Assembly (NCBI GenBank): GCA_963971425.1
Contig: OZ020521.1
Location: 11,921,519-11,985,518, forward strand
Reading direction: 5' to 3'
Length of the DNA: 64,000 nucleotides
From: Bryoerythrophyllum caledonicum
Lineage: Eukaryota > Streptophyta > Bryopsida > Pottiales > Pottiaceae
Translations under genes and position numbers: made by a program
Shown here: positions 11,125-22,489 of the stretch, in pieces
Position numbering within the stretch: position 1 is the stretch's first letter
How the letters are laid out: every line of letters starts with the position of its first letter
The notes under the pieces: generated by a model
Told to the model about the DNA's origin: nothing
Seen by the model: the letters and a program-made list of their open reading frames with translations, nothing else
Databases searched by the model: none

Positions 11125-12330
11125 TTGACTATTCTGCCACCCCCATGCCTATCTACATGTATTACCTCATGCCCCACTCACGCTCCCCCTCACACACTTA
11201 AAGACCCATACATCATTAATAACAATGACATCCAACCTGACATTAACCCTCCACCAAACCCTCCCGCCACCACACATATTAAAAAATCCTCCAACATATC
11301 CTGTAAAAAACATTCCCGGCCATAAACATAGAAAATATGTAGACTCTGGTACAATAAGCAAAAAAGACACAACATACCTATGCCATTGACACCACGACAA
11401 CACCACCTATAGTAAATGGCTCCCACAAAGAAACCTTTTTCCTTAGCACAATCGAAACACCTCTCTCCATAACACCAAAATCCTCAAAGAATACTACCAT
11501 AAAGTTCAAAACAACCTCTACCTAGATATCATAAAATTGCATCACCTCCAAGAACAACTTAGAGATACAAGGTTTGTTATACCGCCCATCACCATCCCCC
11601 TCATCAACATCTTGATGGCCAAATGTAATCCCGAAACCAACATTCTCACACAAACAAACACAATAAAAATACAACAAGACAATGCCTACATATATAAAAG
11701 AGACGGTAGACACCTAATTACTATATTGGTTGCTATATTACAATGGTAGTGGAACCAATACCATGACGCACTACAAACCCCCATTAACATTGAACCAACA
11801 CCCCAACCATTTGAAACCAAAATTGTTTGCTATACCAAAGATACAAATATTATACACCAAAAAATGACCCCCTTGATCATGCACACTACACATTATCAAT
11901 CCCTATACTAGACTCTCTTATCACATCGTTTAATATAACACAATCATACTTCTCATCTCATGTCACATGTTCTACAAAAAATTTCAAAGTTCTATTCCCC
12001 ATTCAAACGGAATAAAATATTTGGCTCACTTGGAAAAGCATTTGAGTGTAAGTGGAACGGAATAGGCCTTGCACATCCCTACAATGACAAAGAAACACAA
12101 CAAGTAGTTCATTGGGCACGACTTGCGGAAAACAACGACCCTAATAATATCACCACTATTTTTATCACACCCGACACCAATTGGTATCAAAACTTTAAAC
12201 CACAGCTAGGCCCATTTCTAGACTCCCATATCATAGCATTATTTGAAGCTAACTCAATGACATATACGGAACCTACTTATCCACCAAAAATACAAAAACA
12301 CCGACTTGAGCCATCAACCCTATAGGTCCT
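11125..12330 (+). pseudogene. LINE copy 2: unassigned domain between RT and RNase H
   Basis: Roughly 400 codons in interrupted frames separate the polymerase from RNase H. The best preserved part (11960-12325) reads KIFGSLGKAFECKWNGIGLA, then HPYNDKETQQVVHWA, and later TTIFITPDTNWYQNF. The spacing of an FG..aF..W.G..(N/H)P-Y element and a following hydrophobic strand ending in P-D-W faintly recalls phage-type N6-adenine methyltransferases, but the usual Asn of the NPPY-like motif reads His. I do not assign a function. Confidence 0.4.
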
Positions 12331-12559
12331 ATGTATACATCACCAAAATCGAGAAATTGGCACTTTAGAAAACCTTGCTCAACTTACACTAATTGCAAAA
12401 AATCTCAACATCAATAATGTATACACCAAATTGCTCCACCTACACCTACGCTAACTCGTGTAAACCACAATAAAAAATGGTCTAAGACCCCCTCTGTAAA
12501 CATCTTCACACCACTAACTCCTCCAACCCCATTACTCTCTAAATACCAAATTCACACCC

Positions 12560-13010
12560 CCAAAAAATTTGACCCCAACTTTAGTTATTACACCGATGGT
12601 TCCTTCAAAGAACCAACCAAAGTAAGTCCGCGGCATTGGTACCAGAATAAAGCCGGCTATAGAATATATATAACCCCACTAGACGAATCACACTTGCCAA
12701 AAGACTACATGGACTCCAAAACATCCTTAGAGCCAAAATGATGGCTATCCACAATACCCTCAAGATAATTACCATGCAATACTCCAACAAACCGGCACAC
12801 ATTTTCACGGGTTGCATTAATTTATTATACCTCGTAAACACACACATAAAACACCCCACTCAACACAATAGTCACCCGAAGCAAACTATCCCAACATCCA
12901 TGGTCGAAATGCTCCAAAATTGCACACAAACCACCACACTCCATAAAGTTCGAGCTCATGCTAACATTGATGGCAAGGAACAAGCCGACAAATTAGCAAA
13001 AGAAGGCCGA
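12560..13010 (+). pseudogene. LINE copy 2: RNase H domain
   Basis: YYTDGSFKEPTK at about 12588-12623 supplies the first catalytic Asp of an RNase H fold. VRAHANIDGKEQADKLAKEG at about 12949-13008 matches the C-terminal active-site segment (H, N/D-G-x-E-x-A-D). A middle stretch of about 90 residues (MMAIHNTLKIIT onward) carries the intervening helices. The enzyme would remove element RNA from the RNA/DNA hybrid. Stops and a frame change between the two halves make it a relic. Copy 3 is truncated within the same domain. Confidence 0.8.
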
Positions 13011-13049
13011 GAGAAAGCCTACCAAGATGCCAAACATCCCTATGAATAC

Positions 13050-14020
13050 GCTCATGCTACCCCATACTACTCTCATAGATATGAAAGGCCCTCTATGCAC
13101 AAAACCCCCCGACAAAGGCCCCATAAGATTCTTGGATAAATACCTCAAAAAACACGACCTAAAAATAGTTTGGAAATACTTACAGAAAAATTCCCTAATA
13201 TTGATAAATGGACCGGTAATACAAACATTGACAACGAGCTCTCCACCAACTTTTGGAGTAATTCCATAATCACGGACTCACAAATATGTGCCTAATCAAA
13301 TTCCACACCGGACTGTAAACAACTCTTCTTTGGCATAGAAAGATTCCCTTCCATCACATGTTCAATATGCAACACTATGGACCCGGACACATGGTTACAT
13401 GTTTTACTCAAATGCCATAACCTACATAAACACTCCCTAATTGTCAAACGTCACAACAAAGCGGTATGGACAACTATTTAATTCATTGTGTCATCAAACA
13501 AATCCCATTGCTTCATCTTCATGAATGCCAGAACCTTTAGTGACAACTCGCAAGAAAATATGGTCCCCCCATGGTTATTACCATGCACTTTCGGTACTCA
13601 AAGATGTCATTGTAATGCAAGATTTAAACCTGACCTATTAAGGCTACCATACAGAGACACTCCACCAACCCGCATAGACCCGAATCTCACTATTTAATTT
13701 ATTGAATTCAAATATTGAAATGATAGATTCTCACTAGAAGCTATTGCAAACAAAATAAATAAATATCAACCACTACTCAATGATATTCAAGCACTTGGAT
13801 GGAACGTAGACCCCCTCATCGTTGATGCTAGAGCCACCACCTTTATCCCCTCAATGACAACCCTTGAAAAAACATTCAAAATTCCCATGACCTCAATCAA
13901 GACTACCTTACAAATATTTAGACTACTGCAATCCAACATACTATGTCCATACTCCTACAAAAAAAAGGAAACTCGAAAACAACCTACCCATCCTGGACAC
14001 GCTTGACCCCCCATGAAAAC
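13050..14020 (+). pseudogene. LINE copy 2: C-terminal CCHC and restriction-like endonuclease domain
   Basis: Decayed copy of the C-terminal domain that is open in copy 3. Recognisable pieces are a cysteine/histidine knuckle near 13365-13420, VKRHNKAVW near 13444-13470, ARFKPDLLRLPYRD near 13618-13660, and NKINKYQPLLNDIQALGWNV near 13750-13811. The pattern CCHC, R-H-N, K-P-D, later acidic residue, K..KY..L is that of the restriction-like endonuclease of R2-type and Dualen-type LINEs. Confidence 0.7.
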
Positions 14021-14243
14021 CTACCAAATACCTTATCGCATTAAACTCTGTGGTGTCTTTGGTTGTTCGTTCTTGGTTACTTGTTACGTGGTACATAGTG
14101 TCTATCCTCAAGAGGGGGAAGTAGTTCCATACTACTAACCCATATCTAGTGGACATGGACTTAGTGATGGTACAAACAAATACTTTATTCACGCGGGCCC
14201 CATCTGCGAACCATAAGTCTTCTTCTTCTCCTTGTTCTTTTTT

Positions 14244-14572
14244 GGGCCGCTTCACACCTAGCCGAGTCGAGAGTCCGTCCGACAAAATTTATGCCCAAAC
14301 AATGGCAAGAGTCCAAACTTTTGGATTAAAAAAACCATTAAAATATATATTGAAGCCTTTGGGCGGCTGTGGTGTGAAGCCCCAAAGCCCAAGTCCAAAG
14401 TTCAAACCCCATATCATTACGCCAAAAAAAACCAGCCAAAAAATTTGCCCTCTTTCATCCAATGGTCCAGATCTTATCAGATTTTGATTATTTAATCAAA
14501 AAAATTAACGAACTCTCGAAGGCAATTTGGGTCGACTAAAAATAGCAACCCAAGTTTGCTCGAGAGTCCTTA
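14244..14572 (-). mobile_element. Partial inverted copy of a Harbinger-like MITE
   Basis: Begins with GGGCCGCTTCACAC and, read on the minus strand, matches the right half of the adjoining full element, including the words GACTTGGGCTTTGGGGCTTC and GGCGTAATGATATGGGG. It has no terminal repeat at its inner end, so it is a truncated copy abutting or interrupted by the next one. The 112-codon frame at 14149-14487 is not a gene. Confidence 0.65.
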
Positions 14573-15150
14573 GGGCCGCTTCACACTTGGTGGCCAAGTC
14601 GAGAGGCCGTAAATTTCCATCAATGAGATTGCTAGAATGGCCAAAGTCCGGACTTTGGGCCTTCACACTTGTGACGAAACTCCAAAGGCCGTCGTCCTAC
14701 ATGGCAACACTTTTGGGTTGTTTTGGCACCAAAGCGACGGCCTCTCGAGCAAAACTTGGGTCGCCCATTTTGCTCGACCCAAACTACAATCGAGAGTCCA
14801 TCGAATTTATTTATTAAAATAAAAAAAAAAATGACAAGATCTAGACCGTTAGATGAAAGAGACCGAATTTCTGGGCTGTTTTTTTTTTGGCTGATTTTTT
14901 TGCTGATTTTTTTTGCTGATTTTTTTGGCTGATTTTTAATGGCTGATTTTTTTGGGCTGATTTTTTTTGGCGTAATGATATGGGGTTTGGACTTTGGACT
15001 TGGCTTTTGGGGCTTCACACCACGACCGGCCAAACCTTCAATCTATATTATTTAATGTATTTTTTGGCAAAAAAATTTGGCCTCTCGCCATAGTTTGGCC
15101 ACTCATTTTGACGGTCGGCCTCTCGACTTGGGCATAGTGTGAAGCGGCCC
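14573..15150. mobile_element. PIF/Harbinger-like MITE with TTA target duplication
   Basis: A 578-bp element with inverted termini GGGCCGCTTCACAC...AAGTCGAGAGGCCG, flanked by TTA at 14570-14572 and 15151-15153. A GGGC-type terminus and a 3-bp TTA duplication are hallmarks of PIF/Harbinger. It encodes no transposase. An internal tandem of TTTTTTGGCTGA-like units lies at about 14874-14966. Confidence 0.8.
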
Positions 15151-15153
15151 TTA

Positions 15154-17422
15154 GTTTTCCTTCTCCACTTTCAAGCATACAAGGAAATCGAAGGCGCTCT
15201 GGCAAGCTGGTTTCCGAATACAGACGCTCTGGCAAGTTACACTGTACCAGTCTAAATTCCCTCTCCACGTTTTGCTCTCATCCACCTTCAAAGCGTCGGT
15301 GACTGTCATTTTTAGCTGTCAAACTGAAGGTAATTTTATATAAAAACCACTGCAGGGTAAGAGCTTCACCACCTGAATTGAACGCAGTCTAAAACTCTAA
15401 CCTAAAACATGGCAACTAAAACTCTAACCTATCTATCCAATATAATACCTATCAGAATTTCTTTTTTTTTGGCTGAGAGCAAACATATTACTACCAATAC
15501 ATGAGGACCTCTCTCTAAACACTCTTGGTAAAAACTTCATCAATGTAACAGTTTTCAATCAATTAGTGCTGGTAACACAATCAGGGACAATCGGCGTTTA
15601 ATTACAGATGTGATGTAAAGACATGCAAGACAGTACATTGGCTGGATTGTATGCGCATCTCGCTACATCCCTGAAGAAAAACCAGGAAAACAATTAAAAT
15701 GAAAAACAAGAGTTTCATTTTCCAGAATAATCTAACCTCACCGTCAAGCCTACGAAAACGTGGATCTGCAAAAAGAATTCTAGTCAACTCGAAGAGCAAT
15801 AAAAAAAGTGAGCCCGAATTTCCGAGTGGTTTTCTTAGAAATTATGAAATGATCAGACGTCAGCTACGCGATCGATGCATTCACAGGTAGGCTATATTTC
15901 CAGCTATTGCGAGATCGGTAACCAGTGGTACAAAATCTGGGCGCAGTTCGCTGAAAGGTGGCAGGTCTGGCTATTTTCCCAGAGCCGCAGCTGGCTTCTC
16001 CTCCTCCTCCTCACTGGAAATACATTTGCTCTCAGGCTCCAACTTCACCCCTCATTCTTCGTGACGATCGAGACGTGACGTTGCGGTGAAGAGTACCCTG
16101 CTTCCGTCCTTCTCGCCCGTTTGTTCGTGCGCACCTGTTTCAGACTCACCAGGCCCTTCCTCTCATGGCGCGGATCGTGCTCGACTGATGGTGAGCTCCG
16201 TTTTCCGCATCGTCGGAGGTGCTGGCTCCTTTGGTGTTGTGACTGCAGGCCATTAACCGATCAAGTTTTGTTTTCGTTTCTGGTTTATGCACTGATGCTA
16301 GCTTGATGGGGAGAGGTGGGCGTCGTTTGGGACTGAATTCTGAACTTTCGATTCGAAGGTGGACCGTAGATATTGATTCCTTTTGGCAGTTTCGGGGCTT
16401 TGAGTTTTGTATTCATGCTTAGAGAAGTAGGTTCGTAAGTTAGGAGAGCTGCCTTCTTGAACCATTAGCGAGTGACTTGATCAGACTAATTTTACTGGGA
16501 TGCTAGAGGCTTTTGAGCGTGAGTGTGGTAGTGTGAGTGCCTGGCCGAGCTTCGGAGCGGCGGGAGGTACTAGACCTGTCGATTGTCGGTGCACGGGGTT
16601 GTTATTCATGAATCTGGGGTATGAATCGATCTGTGTTGAGTCTCGATGATCGCCGTTTGTGTGCGAGCCAGATACTGAATCAATGGGTCGTTTTGCCGTA
16701 CAGGTGACTCAGATGGTATTTTCAGTACCGCAAGCTTGAAGTTCAGACTGATGACTCGAATGTCTGCCACAGCTTGACAAGGGAGATATCCAATCTACTG
16801 CGTCAACTATCTCGATCTCGGAGCGGCTCTCTCAAGGCAGCAGAGTTTGATGGGCGTTGTCTTCGATTGAGACTCGCTCTATAATCTCAATTGCAGTTTA
16901 CTGAAGGGTTTAACCATGAAGGTACGGGTTTCTAACAACATCGTGCTCCCACTCCAATCGGTCTCTGTGATACCATTGACAGCTCACCGGGATCAAGCCC
17001 CAGGCGGTTCCGCATCGCTTTCAGAAGCGGGAAGTTGCTAACTTTGTTCTAGGTGCTTACTGCGAGGCACACGACTCGATGATGATCCGTTCGCGCGAGT
17101 GGATTTGGTTCAAGTCTATGTCATTTGCTACGTTTTGTGGAGTCTATGGTTTTTGCGCCCGGATAGTAGTAAATTGACGCCAGCGTTATACTGTTGGTGT
17201 GCTCTAGTTATTCGGATGGGGCAAGAGCAAGGAAATACAACCGCAGACCGTTCTACAGCAAGTCAAAAACTCAGGTGCATGCACTTTCCGCCGTTCTCCA
17301 TTGCTCATGAAGCTTGACATGAAGACACGTCTTGAATTTGAGTGTCAAGTCTCACGATCGGTTTTAATCGTTGCACAGATCCGCGGAGCAGCAGCCACCA
17401 TGGGCTGAATCAGGGGGCATCG
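15154..17422 (+). other. Intergenic region and probable 5' leader of the LAZY-like gene
   Basis: No coding gene recognised. GC and CT content rise from about 15950, as expected of a promoter or leader. A good-context ATGAAG followed directly by GTACGG lies at 16916-16921; LAZY-family genes are known for a very short first coding exon, so this could be it, but I could not join it in frame to the exon at 17.4 kb. A perfect-context ATG at 17400 opens only two codons. Confidence 0.4.
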
Positions 17423-18881
17423 ATGGGTCCCAAGATGCCGTGCAAAGGCGGTGGGATCCGGAACAAGCAACAGGGGCTGTTCGGAGTGGACGACGACGGG
17501 TACCTGCACGTCCCCAGCAGCAACCTCAAGCAGACGGTGGACGCGCCGAGGTGCGATGAGAAGCTGCAAGACACGATCCGGTTCATCTTCAGCCACGAGC
17601 AGGAAGGCCTACTCGCCATCGGCACGTTCGCGCTGGATCAGCTCACCGCAGTTCGCAACGCCATCGACGAGCATTACCAGAAGACCGGCGCAGGCCAGGA
17701 CGGAGACCAGTCGTATACGGGCATGATGCAGAGCTCTGACGACGAGGATGGGAGCTGGCCCACTAGCGCCCGGAAAAACATGCCGGTGTATGGATCAGAC
17801 ACGGTCGCCGGCGTTGAGTCAGATCAAGCGAGCGACGATGACCAGTCAAAGACCCTCGCGCTCTACAAGTCCAACCGCACACCCATCGCGGGCGTGAAGC
17901 CTATCGTGCTCCTCACTGCGCTCCCGCCCGAGCTCCGACAGGTCTTTGACCCTGCGAACTTGCTCTACCGGAAGTCGCAGCTGCCCAACTTCGTCCCCCA
18001 CTGGACAGACTCCGTGGCGCCCCCCGTGCAGCTTGCGCGAGCGGATGGGCCGTGCGCGGACGACGAGTTATACTACACGTCGCGCTTCTGCGGCCTCTTC
18101 GGTTCCAAGAAGAAAGGTACCACCAAACGATTGAGCAAGCGCGGCACTGTATGTTTTGACAACGTCGACGATTTGGAGAAAAAACCCGCTATTAGCCAGG
18201 ACGCCAAGAAATCCAGCTTGTTGAGCAGCTTCGGCAGTAATGGCATGCCGCCTTTCGGGAAGCTCGCCAAGATGTTGAGAACCAGCTGTAAACAATCGTC
18301 TGCTAGAATCGCGCCGAAGAGGAGTCCTTGCTCGCCTCGACCATCTCAAGTATTCCAGGTAAAGAGGCAGATTTAGCATCAATCATTTACTTGGGCAGTT
18401 TCATGTTTTTCAGAATGAGATTTTCAGTTGCACTACACATTCTGCCAAAGTGAACTTGTTTTGGCCGTGACCCTGGATGGATTTTCAAAAAGAATTGGTG
18501 TTTTTCGATGCAGGGAACACTAACTGGGATGGAGAGAGGAGAAGTTATAACTGCTCCAGCTCGTCAGCCCCAGGATCAGAGTGCCCCACGTCGGATCCCG
18601 CCGGGCGCATGCAACCCAAAAGTTGCAGAATTCAGGAGGAGAGTGGCGATGCAGCAGGAGCTGAATAATTTGCAGGCGAATTCTCATGAAGGAGAGGTCG
18701 CAAGAGTTGGCGTCGGAACGAATCGGGGCTATGATGGTCACTGGATCAAGACCGATTCCGAATGTAAGTTGCGGCAACTCTAGTTTTTTCTGTTGTTGAC
18801 AGGAGACAAACTTCAACTGATTGTCACCATGATTCTGACTGATGTCTGTGTGGTAACTCGGCAGTTGTGCTTGAGATGTGA
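17423..18881 (+). CDS. LAZY-like: LAZY/DRO1 (IGT) family protein, three recognisable exons
   Basis: Join 17423-18358, 18514-18763, 18865-18881, about 400 residues. IGT-family proteins control gravity-directed growth angles and act at the plasma membrane. Residues 61-70 read EGLLAIGTFA, the family's defining IGT motif. The C-terminus, created only by splicing, reads WIKTDSEFVLEM, the conserved family tail. Introns are GT-AG: CAG|GTAAAG to GCAG|GGAACA, and GAAT|GTAAGT to GGCAG|TTGTG. The last exon encodes just five codons and the stop, again typical of the family. The middle is disordered and Ser/Asp-rich, with a conserved-looking patch near FGKLAKMLRTSC before the second exon. The start is uncertain: the frame opens at 17342 without an ATG, 17423 is the first ATG, and an upstream mini-exon is possible. 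Confidence 0.8.
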
Positions 18882-20342
18882 AACATTGGACGGAGATCTT
18901 CTCAAATAGTTCGACATCGACTAAGGGCGATGTGTTGCTTTGAACCAATGTGCTGACGTGCATTGGCTGTGAATAATAGCTTTTGAGCTTGGACTCACAA
19001 TCCCTTAACTATGTTTCCGGTACTTCTTCAACCACTGCGGGGTTATGACAAAGCCCGTTGCCTTCCAAACCCACCCCAAACTCATCCTATGATCTGCAAA
19101 TAGTGAGCATCATAATGCCTTCCGGTGCCTGTCTTCGATCAGCTCGGTTTCGTTGCGTCACATTTCAAAGGCACCTTAGCATTCTTGAGCCATATGCTGG
19201 CCCTTGCATAGCTGAATCTACAATACTTCGTCACACTCTCAGCTTCAACCACTGCGTTACACTAGAGCTGACTTAGCAGGAGGTTCGAGCTTTTTACCAC
19301 AGTTTTCCGTCGCCTTCCTTCCACTAGATGTTCTTGCATTATAGAGCCCTAAAAAGCTTCCGATGATGTATCCTATTTGTACATTGAGTATCCTATTCAT
19401 ATGAAAGCATGTCGCTGGTATTGACTTTCTCTGATAATGCGGTATTTCTTTTCAACGATGATGTCCAGAATTCAAATGCGGGTGACCACGACGGTAATCA
19501 TGAATTTCATAAATGGCCCTGAATACATACTCGCCATTAAGTTTTCAGCCGATGTTAACTTTGTAGTTCGCAGATATGACATGTCATTTGCAGATTCCGT
19601 GGTGCAGTCATCAGCAGACTGAACTACACCACGTTTCTGCAACATAAACTTTACGCTGAGTTAGTTCTGCTTATTGCTGCCAAAGTTTCAAAATAGATAC
19701 CGCCTTCTGAACTGTAGCGTGCTGTGATCAATGACAAACAAGGCAGCTATTGCATTCATGATTGTAATGCAATTCGTCTACATGCATGATAAGAGGACCA
19801 CTAGACTTCACAAAACAGCAGAAGACACGAAAGAGCTAAGCAAGTTATGATCAAGATGAACCGGTGACATTACAGGTGGAATGAAGCTTGATTTCAGTGG
19901 CGGAACCTACTACATGAACCACATCGAAAGAAACCCTAATTCAAAAACACCTCAGGGTAATCTCCAAGCTGATACGAGCGACGAGGGTTTTGAGACTTCC
20001 TGAAAGAAACTGACTACCCGAATTTCAAATTACAAGCCTATAGAATTCCTGCAAGGAAACAGAAAAACTTGGACAAACGCGACAATCGCTTGGTTTCGGG
20101 ATCAGCCAGGGCCAGGGTTGCAAGGCACCTTATCCAGACAAATTTCACACTCTTGAGAAGAAGCAAACCCTTGGTGCTCCGAAAATCCAAAAAGGAATAC
20201 AGGGGCAAAGGAGTAGAGCGCTTCTATAGACAGGTCCCTGAAATCAAATCAAAAGGAGTCTGCCATAATCCTTTTCCTCGCACCCACATCTATCCGATGA
20301 CGGAAATATAAAAAAATTGGCCATGGACAGTTGCAAAAACCG
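18882..20342. other. Intergenic, no gene seen
   Basis: 3' flank of the LAZY-like gene and 3' flank of PAM68. Short frames only, none with coding character or family resemblance. No repeat recognised. Confidence 0.6.
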
Positions 20343-20930
20343 CTATCGCGACTTGCCGGCGTCACGCTTCCCCCGGAACGTTTCCCAGAAGACGGGCCAG
20401 TTGAGCTGCGCCTCCTTCCACCCGAGCAGCGAGCCTTCCCGCTTGGGATCCCAGCTCGCCGACAGAACCCCGTACGTGATCCCCGCGCCGGCCGAACCAA
20501 AGGTAAGAAGCGACGTGAACAGCGGGAGCCACTCCGGAACGTCCACCTTCTTCACCGCCTTCAGATAATAGTACAAGACGAAGAACGCAACTCCGACAGC
20601 GAACGGAATGCCCACCGTGAACGTAATCCGCTTGAGCATGCGGTTGGTGACGACCTCCGGCACCACGTCGTCCTCAGGCTCCTCCTCGAACTCCAAATCC
20701 GCGCCCACCTCCCCACCTTTCCTCTCCTTGAGCTGCTTCTTCTCCTTGTCCGCCGCCTTGCCGAACCCCTTGGGCGACTTCTGCACGGCGAACACGAGCA
20801 GCCTCTCGCCTCGTGTGGAGGGGAGAAGCCGAGGGGCTAGACTGGGGAGGAGTGAGCCTGAGCGGGAGCCGAGGGGAAGAGCATGGAGGGAGGTGCGGGC
20901 ACAAGTATAGCAGGCCGCGGAGGGCAACAT
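20343..20930 (-). CDS. PAM68: PAM68-like chloroplast thylakoid protein (photosystem II assembly)
   Basis: Single-exon, 195 residues. PAM68 (DUF3464) is a thylakoid membrane factor needed for photosystem II assembly. Residues 1 to about 49 are Ser/Leu/Arg-rich without acids, a chloroplast transit peptide. They are followed by a Lys-rich then Glu/Asp-rich linker (50-90) and the diagnostic core: PEVVTNRMLKRI at 91-102, a first membrane span at about 104-124, KVDVPEWLP, a second span at about 134-157, and ASWDPKREGSLLGWKEAQ with NWPVFW at 158-182. Length and order match the plant family. The ATG at 20930 gives a sensible transit peptide. The overlapping plus-strand frame of 169 codons is a GC-rich shadow. 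The neighbours are unrelated. Confidence 0.95.
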   Translation of the reverse strand: MLPSAACYTCARTSLHALPLGSRSGSLLPSLAPRLLPSTRGERLLVFAVQKSPKGFGKAADKEKKQLKERKGGEVGADLEFEEEPEDDVVPEVVTNRMLKRITFTVGIPFAVGVAFFVLYYYLKAVKKVDVPEWLPLFTSLLTFGSAGAGITYGVLSASWDPKREGSLLGWKEAQLNWPVFWETFRGKRDAGKSR

Positions 20931-21447
20931 GGCTGGGAGATGGATATGGCGTTATCTACTTGGGGAGTGATTCTGGAAGAGCGTTGCCAGGAGAGTGACG
21001 AAGGCGGAGATGGTATCGAGAGTGGAGACGTCGAAGGCCAAGCTAGTCACTGTTTGAGTCTTATCTAATTCCAATCTTCACCTTGCATGGCTTTTACTGA
21101 TTGACTCTTTAACCTTTGGAGCGGACCTCTATATTTCGGTGGCACGAGCTTCTTCGGGGAGGTGGGCCCTTGTCCAAATATTAAATAGGGACTAGGTTTT
21201 GGATCTCTTCATTTAATGTAGACAGATGTCACGGAGGGTGGGCCAGGGGTAGGCATCTTTTTTTTGCCTTTTTTTAAAATTTGGGGGGTACAAAAGTTTA
21301 TTTGGGATTTTTTTTGGCAAATTTGGGCGTTTGGTCCGAAGTTTTCCTAGGAGCGTCCGCCTTGGTCTAAATAGGGCCCACCTCCAACATAAAAATAGGG
21401 GCTAGGTTTTGTCCACACCCCCCTTCCTATACCTTCGGTCTATTTGG
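20931..21447. other. PAM68 promoter side and intergenic DNA
   Basis: Upstream flank of PAM68; GC content falls sharply by about 21.2 kb. No gene seen. Confidence 0.5.
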
Positions 21448-22379
21448 TTTAACCCCTACAGGACCAGAGTCTCCTTCGGGGGGATTTCTGATCTAGGCAG
21501 GTTCCTAAAATTCAAAAAAAATCCTTTTTCTCTGAAATTTTTATTCTAGATTGCCTCTGATAAGAGCTTCGTGGACATATTTTTATTATATTTTTTGGAT
21601 TTGTGGTTTGAAAGTTAGTACCACTTAAAGCCAAAAGTGGGGACACCGGGCACCTCCAAATTTTTTGACAAAAGTTTCTATTGACATTGAGATTTTTCAC
21701 ACATATAAAGAATATTTCCTTTTCTGAAATTTTTCCAAAAAAAATCTTGTCATTAGTGTAAAAAGGCATTTAATTCCAAGTCAAACATTTTCACACATTG
21801 TCGAGCAACGGGGGAAAAAAACTTCATCTTTTCTACATAAAACCTAGAGATCTTCATATTTTTCACTTTTTATTTTTTCAACAACAATATGTGGTGAAAA
21901 CCTTCTTATTGACTGTTTGGATTATCATTTGAATACATACGTAGTTCACAAAATAATAATACGTGAAATGGCAGTTTTTGAACTTCCACTCCTCGCACGC
22001 TTGTTTTGAATATGCTACACCCCTTTTTTACCTCTAAAAATTGGTGTGTTGGGAAATAACATCATGCTAAACAACAATAAAAGATTTAGACCTTATACAA
22101 CGCAAAAATTTGATACAAAGTGAAGTCAAAGTCTGCTGATCTACTCAACCCAGGGAAGAAAATGAACCATTGTTTTGACTTTAAACACTAAAATCTATCA
22201 ATCCGTGCGGTGGATTGCAACCAAAATTTAACAGCATGTTTATATAGAAGTCTATTTTAAGATCTTACGGTTGAAAATCCAAAATTCACTTTAAAATGTG
22301 ATTTTCATGTCTCTTTTTGGCAGTGGCAATTTTGGACTAGTTTTAGAGCGAAAGTGGTCATGGTCCTTTAGGGGTTAAA
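21448..22379. mobile_element. Non-autonomous inverted-repeat element (TTTAACCCCTA family)
   Basis: About 932 bp bounded by a 19-bp near-perfect inverted repeat, TTTAACCCCTACAGGACCA at the left and the complement of TTTAACCCCTAAAGGACCA at the right. The interior is AT-rich without coding frames. Words such as CCTTCTTATTGAC and AAACCTAGAGATCTTCATAT recur in opposite orientation near 40.1 and 50.5 kb, showing a dispersed family. Confidence 0.65.
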
Positions 22380-22489
22380 GAGATCCCTAGGTTTTACCCC
22401 ACCCCCCTTCTAGAAGATTGTGCTACCAAAATAAAGAGATCCCTTTAGAGCCCACGACACCCAAGGTGATCTCTGAATTTTTTTAATCT

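Larger units (their letters stand above)
6935..14240 (+). mobile_element. LINE copy 2, near full length but heavily mutated
   Basis: Plus-strand copy of the same family as copy 1. Homology to the copy 1 endonuclease begins near 7310. Endonuclease, reverse transcriptase, an unassigned domain, RNase H and a restriction-like endonuclease follow in one orientation over 7 kb. The 3' end is placed near 14240, because a sequence related to the copy 3 3'UTR (opposite orientation, about 38150-38250) is followed by a CTTCTTCTTCT tail. Many stops and frameshifts, plus an inserted MITE at 7849-8389, show that it is an old copy. The 5' boundary is approximate and I identified no target-site duplication. 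Confidence 0.85.

Noticed and set aside
11167..11426. Minus-strand Cys/Trp-rich frames in LINE copy 2
   Set aside because: Antisense of the degraded plus-strand element; no independent support.
17400..17408. ATG in perfect Kozak context (GCCACCATGG)
   Set aside because: It is followed by a stop after one further codon and is out of frame with the LAZY-like exon, so it was not used as the start.
20331..20840. 169-codon plus-strand frame opposite PAM68
   Set aside because: GC-rich shadow of the PAM68 coding sequence; no family likeness.
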